From an uncultured Eubacteriales bacterium (lineage in GTDB: Bacteria > Bacillota > Clostridia > Peptostreptococcales > Anaerovoracaceae), in NCBI GenBank assembly GCA_900542245.1, contig UQMQ01000056.1, positions 1-14,289 on the forward strand: 14,289 nucleotides of DNA. Direction: 5' to 3'. Positions within the stretch are counted from its first letter, which is position 1, and each line of letters opens with the position of its first letter. Below, piece by piece: positions 1 to 5,023 of this stretch. Made by a program: the position numbers and the translations under genes. The notes beneath the pieces were generated by a model. It made no database searches. It was given only the letters and a program-made list of their open reading frames with translations, and had not been told where the DNA came from.

Positions 1-215
1 CCGCTTCGCAAAACTCGCATAATACTGCTGCTCTCCTCCGTCAATTCCGGGTAGACCTCAGTAATATGCTTATGCAGAATGTTCTTTTCTTTTAATTTGT
101 TTACATCCGGTCTGTAAGTCGCAAAATACTCGATATAGCCTTTGCTGTCTGTCACCAGAATGCCGTCGATGTAATTGTAAATACTGAGCAGCTGCTCCAC
201 ATACCTTCTGATCAT
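1..215 (-). CDS. RocR-like sigma-54-dependent transcriptional activator, N-terminal PAS part (3' end outside window)
   Basis: The first 71 codons read MIRRYVEQLLSIYNYIDGIL, then a short PAS-like segment ending in ITEVYPELTEESSSIMRVL. The blocks IDGILVTDSKG and the HITEVYPELTEE-type stretch are typical of the N-terminal PAS sensor of RocR-like sigma-54-interacting regulators. These continue with an AAA+ domain (GAFTGA loop) and a C-terminal Fis-type helix-turn-helix, both outside this window. The start at 215 is set by a clear GGAGG five bases upstream. The gene lies downstream of the arginine-deiminase-family gene, separated from it by a terminator, and that gene carries a sigma-54 promoter, which fits a regulator-target pair. 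The family call rests on 71 residues only. The AAA+ domain cannot be seen, so another PAS-containing regulator remains possible. Confidence 0.7.
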   Translation of the reverse strand, partial: MIRRYVEQLLSIYNYIDGILVTDSKGYIEYFATYRPDVNKLKEKNILHKHITEVYPELTEESSSIMRVLRS

Positions 216-258
216 AGTTTCCTCCAAGCGTAAGCGTTAAAAAGTTACTCTATATAAC

Positions 259-273
259 TTGTATATTATACAA
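259..273. promoter_or_regulatory. 15-bp AT-rich palindrome upstream of the RocR-like gene
   Basis: TTGTATA-T-TATACAA is a perfect inverted repeat with 7-bp arms. Read on the minus strand it contains TATAAT, which could serve as a -10 element for the regulator gene that starts at 215. No good -35 lies 17 bp upstream, where the spacing falls into the terminator stem. It could be an autoregulatory operator, or chance symmetry in AT-rich DNA. Confidence 0.3.
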
Positions 274-281
274 TACAGATG

Positions 282-321
282 AAAAAATCCCCGATACATC
301 AATAACGCATACGGGGATTTT
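282..321 (-). terminator. Intrinsic terminator of the arginine-deiminase-family gene
   Basis: A perfect 10-bp stem is formed by AAAATCCCCG (284-293) and CGGGGATTTT (312-321), with an 18-base loop. On the minus strand the second arm runs into six Ts. It starts 18 bases after the stop codon of the upstream gene and closes that transcription unit before the regulator. The A-rich 5' flank makes weak activity in the other direction possible. Confidence 0.85.
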
Positions 322-338
322 GTATGTTTTATAGGATT

Positions 339-1283
339 TTATCCGCGTTTCAGATACGCTGTAATGCAGTGAAGAGCACCTCTTCCTTTCATGATCTCCG
401 AAATGTCCGGAGCTTCAACCTTTACGCCGTTTTTCTCCAGAAGTTCCTGTGTTCTCGGATTACCTGCCGGCATAACAATATGCCCTGGTTCGAGTGTCAC
501 AAAATTAATCCCAAAAGTGTCTCTGACTTCTGTTCTGGACGGAGCTTCAAGTATCTTGTACCCTTTCTTTTTCAGCATATCAATGATATCATACGGAACT
601 TGCCCTGCATGGATCAGAACCATATCATCGCTTATTGCGTTCATCAGCCCGTCAATATGGATGTTGCTATATGGCTGCTGCATATGGTATACTTCTACTC
701 CCATGCGTTCAAGTTGATATTTTACCTGCGCATATCCGCTGGCATTGCACCTGGATCCGGTTGAAAGAATTGCTGTATGGCGATCTACCCACATTCCGCA
801 TGCTCCCTCAAAGATTCCATCACCCGCAATGGTTGCAATAATTGGAACACCAATCTTTGACAAGGTTTGCGCCACATAACGTTCTTCCCCTCTTCTGGCG
901 GACATTCCCGGTCTGGCTAAAATTGCTCCCTCCGGCGTCATAAAAACAAGATCTCTGCAAAAAATCGCATTTGGTCTGTCCGCTCTCTGCTCATCCACGT
1001 AATAAACCTTCGCGCCAAAATCTGTGTAAATTTTAGCAACAGCGTCATGCTGCTTTCGAAGAAGTTCTACATCAATTGGTTCATCCGAAAACCGCACTGC
1101 CTGTGCATCGAACTTTTCTACTTCCTTTCCCGGTCTTCGCATCAGAACAGCTTTCAATGTATCGACCTCGGAGCAAACACCCCAATCTCCCCAATACTCA
1201 TTTAGATCCTCTGTGAAAGAAGTCTCTTTCGGAAACCACCTCTCACCCGGAATAGCATCAATGTCTAACTTATAATTCTGCAT
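339..1283 (-). CDS. Arginine deiminase / dimethylarginine dimethylaminohydrolase (DDAH)-family amidinohydrolase
   Basis: 314-residue protein of the amidinotransferase/ADI/DDAH superfamily (guanidino-group hydrolysis or transfer through a Cys thiouronium intermediate). The N-terminal block EVDTLKAVLMRRPGKE (39-54) is a family hallmark. Candidate catalytic residues are all present: Asp111 in CRDLVF, Glu160 in FEGAC, His209 and Asp211 in HIDG, and Cys306 in GALHCIT near the C-terminus. The length fits the short DDAH-like branch rather than classical arginine deiminase (about 400 residues). Substrate cannot be decided from sequence: methylarginine, arginine or another guanidino compound. The start at 1283 has a GGGAGGA ribosome binding site. 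A sigma-54 promoter lies about 40 bp upstream and a terminator follows, so it is probably a single-gene transcript controlled by the neighbouring RocR-like activator. Oddity: Cys162 replaces the Asp usual in the EGAD/EGGD motif. Confidence 0.85.
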   Translation of the reverse strand: MQNYKLDIDAIPGERWFPKETSFTEDLNEYWGDWGVCSEVDTLKAVLMRRPGKEVEKFDAQAVRFSDEPIDVELLRKQHDAVAKIYTDFGAKVYYVDEQRADRPNAIFCRDLVFMTPEGAILARPGMSARRGEERYVAQTLSKIGVPIIATIAGDGIFEGACGMWVDRHTAILSTGSRCNASGYAQVKYQLERMGVEVYHMQQPYSNIHIDGLMNAISDDMVLIHAGQVPYDIIDMLKKKGYKILEAPSRTEVRDTFGINFVTLEPGHIVMPAGNPRTQELLEKNGVKVEAPDISEIMKGRGALHCITAYLKRG

Positions 1284-1320
1284 TACTTTATCCTCCCTTT
1301 AAAGTTGTTTGATACAGTAA

Positions 1321-1339
1321 ATTGCAAATTATATGCCAA
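1321..1339 (-). promoter_or_regulatory. Sigma-54 (-24/-12) promoter of the amidinohydrolase gene
   Basis: On the minus strand this reads TTGGCATATAATTTGCAAT. The TGGCA and TTGCA elements are present, and exactly ten bases separate the GG (-24) from the GC (-12), the strict spacing of sigma-54 promoters. Transcription would start near 1312, leaving a leader of about 28 bases to the ATG at 1283. The only departure from consensus is T instead of C after TGGCA. The adjacent RocR-like gene supports the call. Confidence 0.75.
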
Positions 1340-1409
1340 CATTATTTTTCATATCCTTTTATATTTCATTTTACAAAATCTTATATGGTTACTTCGATAT
1401 CTTACATCC

Positions 1410-1555
1410 CTATTTTTTTCCAAGCTCATATGCTTTTCTTCCGAAGTCAGTTTTTTCGATATCCTCTCTCACTGCACATCCATTGCAAAGTTTTCTGACA
1501 AATATGCAGATGTTCCGGTTTCATGGGCACTTCCTGTAATCATCGTAATCTTCAT
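1410..1555 (-). pseudogene. Internally deleted flavodoxin/NADPH-dependent FMN reductase family gene
   Basis: From an ATG at 1555, preceded by AGGAGG (1567-1572), the frame reads MKITMITGSAHETGTSAYL. This is the typical N-terminus of flavodoxin-fold NAD(P)H-dependent oxidoreductases, whose GSxHxxGTSA loop binds FMN phosphate. The frame stops at 1469. From 1484 another frame reads NGCAV, then REDIEKTDFGRKAYELGKK, then a stop at 1410; this matches the family's C-terminus. Roughly 50 residues remain of a protein that is normally about 180-200 residues, so the middle is gone and the ends are out of frame. A deletion followed by decay is the simplest reading. The remnant sits between sigH and the sigma-54 promoter. 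Confidence 0.7.
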
Positions 1556-1611
1556 TCCAGCTTCTTCCTCCTTCTTTCTTCCGTGCAACATATTTGTCTT
1601 TTTTTAAGTGG

Positions 1612-1627
1612 TTGATTGTATAATCAA
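1612..1627. promoter_or_regulatory. 16-bp inverted repeat, possible upstream activator site
   Basis: TTGATT-GTAT-AATCAA has perfect 6-bp arms. It lies about 285 bp upstream of the sigma-54 promoter, a distance at which an enhancer-binding activator can still act by looping. It could instead belong to the promoter region of the ruined oxidoreductase gene. No second copy was seen. Confidence 0.25.
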
Positions 1628-1636
1628 GTTTTACAT

Positions 1637-1661
1637 GGTGAACTTACTATTTCAAGTCACC
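1637..1661. other. Hairpin just after sigH, without a U-tract
   Basis: GGTG-A-ACTT pairs with AAGTCACC (8 bp with one bulged base, 8-base loop), 13 bases beyond the sigH stop. On the minus strand it is followed by ATGTAAAAC and not by a T-run, so it is not a standard intrinsic terminator. It may stabilise the 3' end of the operon transcript. The rest of the 390-bp stretch 1284-1673 holds only the pseudogene and the sigma-54 promoter listed separately. Confidence 0.35.
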
Positions 1662-1673
1662 ACGATTTCATTT

Positions 1674-2291
1674 TCATTTCTCCATATAGGCCATGACCTT
1701 CTTACGGATCCGCTGCATGGCATTATCGATGGACTTCGGCGGTTTCCCTAAATGCGCCGCGATCTCCGTATAGGCATAGCCTTTGAGACGCTCTGACCAG
1801 ACCTGCCATTCAAAATCGCTGAACAGACCGCTGTTATGCGCCTGCAGTACTTCCGTAATCTCCCGCAGCAGCGTGACCGCCTCCGGATTGTTTTCCATGG
1901 TGCCCTTGACAAGACCGACCTCTTCCGTACCCGCCTCGCCCCATTCGGAATCATCGTGTTCGACTGTCAGCGGAATCGACTCGTTCAGCGGCTGGTGTTT
2001 GCGGCGGTTCGCCTTTTTGATCGCAGACAGTATCTGGTTATTGATACAGGTGTCCGCATAGGTCTTAAATGCGGCCTCTTTGTTCGCATCGTAGCTGCGG
2101 ATCGCCTTGAAAATCCCGATCATGCCCTCCTGCACAACATCCTCGTTGTCAGCCCCGGCAATGTAGTAAGCCTTCGCCTTATTTTTGGCGAGGCTTTTGT
2201 ATTTTTCGATCAGTAGTTCCTCCGCAGTCTCGCTGCCCTCCTGCGCCATCTTGACAAGCTGCTCATCTGTCAGAATATGCAGATTATTCAT
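1674..2291 (-). CDS. sigH: RNA polymerase sigma factor SigH (sigma-30 type)
   Basis: 205-residue sigma-70-family protein that directs RNA polymerase to transition-state or stress promoters. Region 2 is clear around residues 45-95 (GADNEDVVQEGMIGIFKAIR, FKTYADTCINNQILSAIKKA). Region 4 with its helix-turn-helix is at 170-200 (YTEIAAHLG, KSIDNAMQRIRKK). This closely matches SigH rather than ECF sigma factors. I chose the start at 2291 (MNNLHILTDEQL): it has an AGAGGG upstream and begins where the family does. The ATG at 2321 would add ten residues deep inside rlmB without a binding site. The 5' end overlaps the rlmB stop by eight bases (ATGAATAA), implying translational coupling. It is the last gene of the thyA-dfrA-rlmB-sigH unit. 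Confidence 0.93.
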   Translation of the reverse strand: MNNLHILTDEQLVKMAQEGSETAEELLIEKYKSLAKNKAKAYYIAGADNEDVVQEGMIGIFKAIRSYDANKEAAFKTYADTCINNQILSAIKKANRRKHQPLNESIPLTVEHDDSEWGEAGTEEVGLVKGTMENNPEAVTLLREITEVLQAHNSGLFSDFEWQVWSERLKGYAYTEIAAHLGKPPKSIDNAMQRIRKKVMAYMEK

Positions 2292-3297
2292 GCCGCTGAT
2301 CCCTCTGTCGTCTGACCTCATACAAAATGACTGCTGCGGCGTTGGACGCGTTCAGTGAGGTGATTTTGCCGACCATCGGCATAGAGACAATAAAATCGCA
2401 CTTGTCTCTGACCAGCTTGCTGATGCCAAAGCCCTCGCTGCCGATGACCACCGCCAGCTTGCCGCCAAGGTCTGCCTCGTAATAGTTCTGTCCGCCCATG
2501 TCGCATGCCGCGACCCAGATGCCGCGCGCCTTCAGTTCGTCGATCGTCTGCGCGATATTCGTCACCTTGACGCAAGGCATGTACTCAATGGCGCCTGCCG
2601 ATGCTTTGGCAACGATCTCCGTCAGCCCGCAGGCTCTGCGTTTCGGGATAACGATGCCATGCGCACCCGCACACTCCGCACTTCGCATGATGGCGCCAAG
2701 GTTGTGCGGGTCCTCCAGATTATCCAAAATCAGGAGAAACGGTTCCTCGCCGCGTGCCTCCGCCAAGGCAAAAATATCCTCCAACTCGCTGTACGCATAC
2801 GGACTGATATAGGCTGCCACGCCCTGATGTGCCTGCCCCTGCGCCAGCCTGTCGAGCGCAGCCTTCTCGACTTTCAGGACCGGGATTCCCTTCTCCTTAG
2901 CCTGCGCCAGGATCTTGATCATCGAACCCTCGGTTGCGCTGACCACCAGTTTATCGATCTCCCTGCCGCTCTTGAGCGCCTCTGCCACCGGATTGCGGCC
3001 GACAATCACATTACCCGGCATCTGTCCGAAGTCCGCAGCTGCCTGCTCCGGCTTTCTCCTCTCCGAAGAAAACGCCGCATGGCGATCTTTGCGATCCATC
3101 GAAGAAAACCCGGCGTCGCGTCCTTTGCGGTCTGTGGCAGCAAATTCTCTCCGACGGTCATCCCGCCCTGCAGAGCCTCCGCGCCCGCTGCGCTGCCCGC
3201 CGCGGCTGCCGTCTGCGGTCTCCTTTGGTCCGTAACCATAACCATAGGTGCCGCGTTTGGTGGTATGGTTTTCTCTTTTGTTTTTTACCTTTGCCAT
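2284..3297 (-). CDS. rlmB: 23S rRNA 2'-O-methyltransferase RlmB (SpoU/TrmH family)
   Basis: 337 residues. The SpoU core occupies about 96-330: a substrate-binding domain from GNVIVGRNPVAEAL (96-109), then the SPOUT knot. Motif 1 is LDNLEDPHNLGAIMRSAECA (191-210; Asn199, Arg205), motif 2 is VVIGSEGFGISKL (283-295; Glu288), and motif 3 is MVGKITSLNASNAAAVILYE (308-327; Asn316). The expected reaction is AdoMet-dependent 2'-O-methylation of a guanosine in 23S rRNA domain V (G2251 in E. coli). Residues 1-95 are a basic, Arg/Gly-rich, low-complexity extension, probably disordered, containing a short tandem repeat. The start at 3297 has AAAAGGA and lies just inside the end of dfrA; the open frame further upstream has no binding site and lies within dfrA. 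The rlmB stop overlaps the sigH start. Confidence 0.92.
   Translation of the reverse strand: MAKVKNKRENHTTKRGTYGYGYGPKETADGSRGGQRSGRGGSAGRDDRRREFAATDRKGRDAGFSSMDRKDRHAAFSSERRKPEQAAADFGQMPGNVIVGRNPVAEALKSGREIDKLVVSATEGSMIKILAQAKEKGIPVLKVEKAALDRLAQGQAHQGVAAYISPYAYSELEDIFALAEARGEEPFLLILDNLEDPHNLGAIMRSAECAGAHGIVIPKRRACGLTEIVAKASAGAIEYMPCVKVTNIAQTIDELKARGIWVAACDMGGQNYYEADLGGKLAVVIGSEGFGISKLVRDKCDFIVSMPMVGKITSLNASNAAAVILYEVRRQRDQRHE
3061..3132 (-). repeat. Two-copy 36-bp tandem repeat inside rlmB
   Basis: Two adjacent 36-bp units (3061-3096 and 3097-3132) share most bases. They encode DRKGRDAGFSSM and DRKDRHAAFSSE in the N-terminal extension of RlmB. A third, degraded unit may lie next to them (EFAAT). 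The unit is a multiple of three, so copy number can change without breaking the frame. Confidence 0.7.
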
Positions 3298-3298
3298 C

Positions 3299-3799
3299 TT
3301 ACTGATCCTTTTCTTTTTTTCGATATTCGAGAAACTGATACTGCACGCCGTTCTCTTCCTGCACATCGCTCTCCCACACGAGTTCAAAACTGCGCATCTT
3401 ATCGACATTCATCAGATGCTTGTCCGCGTCGTAGGTTTCAAAAATTTTCGTGATAAAAAGCCGCTCGCACTGCCGGATCAGCTGCATGTAGATCTGTTCG
3501 CCGCCGATGACCATCATGTCCTCCGGCGCATAGTCCGCGCAGACTGCAGCCAGCTCGTCCATATCATGCACGACAATGCAGCCTTCTTTTGCAAAGTCTG
3601 TCTGCGAAGTCAGAACGATATTCGTCCGGTTCGGCAGCGGTTTGCCGCCCGGCAGACTCTCCAGTGTCGCGCGCCCCATGATGACTGCCTTGCCACTCGT
3701 CTTTTCCTTAAAATATCTGAGATCTCCCGGCAGATGCACCAGCAGTCCGCCGTCCTTGCCGATGCCCCAGTTTGCATCGGCTGCTGCGATCAAATTCAT
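3299..3799 (-). CDS. dfrA: Dihydrofolate reductase
   Basis: 166 residues, the usual size of bacterial DHFR. It reduces dihydrofolate to tetrahydrofolate with NADPH, regenerating the cofactor oxidised by the thymidylate synthase encoded just upstream. Visible features: N-terminal strand MNLIAAADANWGIGKDG with the Met20-type loop; HLPGDLRYFK (22-31) with the proton-donating acid Asp26; VIMGRATLESLP (39-50) for NADPH; NRTNIVLTS (57-65); and MVIGGEQIYMQLI (96-108) with the double Gly that contacts the cofactor. The start at 3799 has AAAGGA at good spacing. It lies 76 bp after thyA, and its stop sits at the rlmB start codon. The residue before the His-Leu-Pro motif is Val rather than the usual Trp. 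Confidence 0.93.
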   Translation of the reverse strand: MNLIAAADANWGIGKDGGLLVHLPGDLRYFKEKTSGKAVIMGRATLESLPGGKPLPNRTNIVLTSQTDFAKEGCIVVHDMDELAAVCADYAPEDMMVIGGEQIYMQLIRQCERLFITKIFETYDADKHLMNVDKMRSFELVWESDVQEENGVQYQFLEYRKKEKDQ

Positions 3800-3875
3800 A
3801 TCGTATCCTTTCTGCTTTCGTGCAGAGCATCCGGTTCGGCATGCACTGCGTCAGCTTACCTGCTTTTTAGCATCG

Positions 3876-4706
3876 CTAAATTGCGATTGGTATATTTTTG
3901 ATCTGCGGATTGGTCTGATAATCCTCTACCGTAATGTCCGCTGTCGTGAAATCGTAAAAATCCCGGATATCCGGGTTCAGTCTGACCTTTGGCGCCGGAT
4001 ACTGCGGGCGGCGAATCAACTCTTCGATGACCGGCACATGCCGATTGTAGATATGCGCATCTGAGATCACATGTATCAGCTCGCCCGGCACCAGATCGCT
4101 GACCTGCGCGAACATCATCAGCAGGATCGCATACTGCACGACGTTCCAGTTGTTTGCCGCCAGAATATCCTGCGAGCGCTGATTGAGGATCGCGTTCAGC
4201 TTGCTTCCCGTCACATTGAAGGTCATGCTGTAAGCGCATGGCTCCAGATTCATTTCCGAAAGATCTGCGAAATTATAGATATTCGTCATGATCCTGCGGG
4301 ACTGCGGCTGATGCTTGAGCTGCCACAGTACATTATCCACCTGATCCATTTCGCCCTGCGCGAACTTGTATTTCTGCGCCATCTGATAGCCGTACGCCTT
4401 GCCGATAGAGCCGTCCGCGTCAGCCCATTCGTCCCAGATATGCGGCTTTAGATCGTGGATATTGTTGGATTTGCGCTGCCAGATCCAGAGGATCTCGTCC
4501 ATCGCCGACTTGATTGCTGTCGGTCTGAGCGTCAATGCCGGAAATTCCTCCGACAGGTCATAGCGATTGACGACCCCGAATGTCTTGATCGTATAGGCAG
4601 GCGTACCGTCCTCCCAGCGCGCCCGCACCGTCTCCCCCTCTGTCGAAAACCCCTCCGTCAGAATCCTTTCGCACATGTTTACGAATAATTTGTCTGCTTT
4701 ACTCAT
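3876..4706 (-). CDS. thyA: Thymidylate synthase ThyA
   Basis: 276-residue folate-dependent thymidylate synthase (dUMP plus methylene-tetrahydrofolate gives dTMP plus dihydrofolate). The nucleophile is Cys157 in NLEPCAYSMTFNV. dUMP contacts are Arg137-Arg138 (QSRRIMTN), QRSQD (176-180), Asn188 in NNWNVVQYA, and His218/Tyr220 in DAHIYNRH. The NQRSQDILAANNWNVVQYA block resembles the Bacillus ThyA / phage phi3T branch rather than the E. coli type. The start at 4706 has AAGGAAGG. The product dihydrofolate is recycled by dfrA immediately downstream, and a sigma-70-like promoter lies upstream at 4879-4907. In many Clostridia this chromosomal position is held by thyX, as I recall; ThyX does not need DHFR, so the thyA-dfrA pair is a coherent replacement. 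Confidence 0.93.
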   Translation of the reverse strand: MSKADKLFVNMCERILTEGFSTEGETVRARWEDGTPAYTIKTFGVVNRYDLSEEFPALTLRPTAIKSAMDEILWIWQRKSNNIHDLKPHIWDEWADADGSIGKAYGYQMAQKYKFAQGEMDQVDNVLWQLKHQPQSRRIMTNIYNFADLSEMNLEPCAYSMTFNVTGSKLNAILNQRSQDILAANNWNVVQYAILLMMFAQVSDLVPGELIHVISDAHIYNRHVPVIEELIRRPQYPAPKVRLNPDIRDFYDFTTADITVEDYQTNPQIKNIPIAI

Positions 4707-4762
4707 GTTTGCCTTCCTTCATTTCTGCTTATTTATGTTTTTCCTCTTAGCACGCCTTTTTA

Positions 4763-4867
4763 TCATGCCTTCCGCACCATGCAGTCCTTTTTATAGAAGC
4801 TGACCGCATATTTGCGTACGCTCGGATAGCCCTCGTTGGTGAAAGGCTCTGCGCAGCGCTGTTCCAT
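4763..4867 (-). CDS. Possible 34-residue small protein or leader peptide upstream of thyA
   Basis: An ATG at 4867 opens a frame of 34 codons (starting MEQRCAEPFTNEGYPSVRKY) that ends 56 bp before thyA. Its start would be only about five bases after the transcription start predicted from the promoter at 4879-4907, and there is no ribosome binding site. It would have to be translated nearly leaderless or from a longer transcript. The composition is mixed, with Arg/Lys and aromatic residues and no membrane segment. I do not recognise it. It may be chance, a leader peptide, or the tail of a lost gene, since the frame remains open upstream. Confidence 0.2.
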   Translation of the reverse strand: MEQRCAEPFTNEGYPSVRKYAVSFYKKDCMVRKA

Positions 4868-4878
4868 CAGATAGATAT

Positions 4879-4907
4879 AGTATACTTGAATCCGGACAAA
4901 GAAACAA
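4879..4907 (-). promoter_or_regulatory. Sigma-70/SigA-type promoter for thyA-dfrA-rlmB-sigH
   Basis: On the minus strand TTGTTT (4902-4907), a 17-base spacer, then TATACT (4879-4884). The predicted start is near 4872, giving a leader of about 165 bases to thyA. Its place between the hipBST island and thyA means the downstream housekeeping genes need not depend on readthrough from mrnC or hipBST. Confidence 0.55.
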
Positions 4908-4962
4908 GTCAAAAGCAAAAAGTCTGCAGTGCGCGTCACAATGCAATCGCATATCATGCAAC

Positions 4963-5010
4963 GGGGCTGTCGCTCTGTTCGATGGATTCCATCAACTGTG
5001 CGACAGCCCC
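4963..5010. repeat. 11-bp inverted repeat hairpin at the distal edge of the hipBST island
   Basis: GGGGCTGTCGC (4963-4973) and GCGACAGCCCC (5000-5010) pair perfectly. Inside is a second small stem, GATGG-ATT-CCATC. It begins 14 bases after the hipT stop. No T-run follows on either strand, so it is not a classic terminator. GGGCTGTC-type termini occur on some Firmicutes insertion sequences, so this may be a relic of a mobile element or a MITE-like end. It could also be an RNA-stabilising 3' structure. Confidence 0.6.
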
Positions 5011-5023
5011 AAGATTCTATGCA

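Larger units (their letters stand above)
4707..5023. other. 317-bp intergenic stretch between hipT and thyA
   Basis: Reading along the minus strand it holds, in order, the strong hairpin at 4963-5010, a promoter at 4879-4907, and a 34-codon open frame (4763-4867) of uncertain meaning. The last 56 bases lead into the thyA ribosome binding site. No intrinsic terminator with a T-run follows hipT. No recognisable protein domain is encoded on either strand. Confidence 0.6.

Noticed and set aside
1305..1607. 100-codon hydrophobic plus-strand frame
   Set aside because: It comes from AT-rich intergenic DNA and is antisense to the oxidoreductase remnant and the sigma-54 promoter. Phe/Leu/Ile/Ser richness is what such DNA gives by chance, and no ribosome binding site is present.
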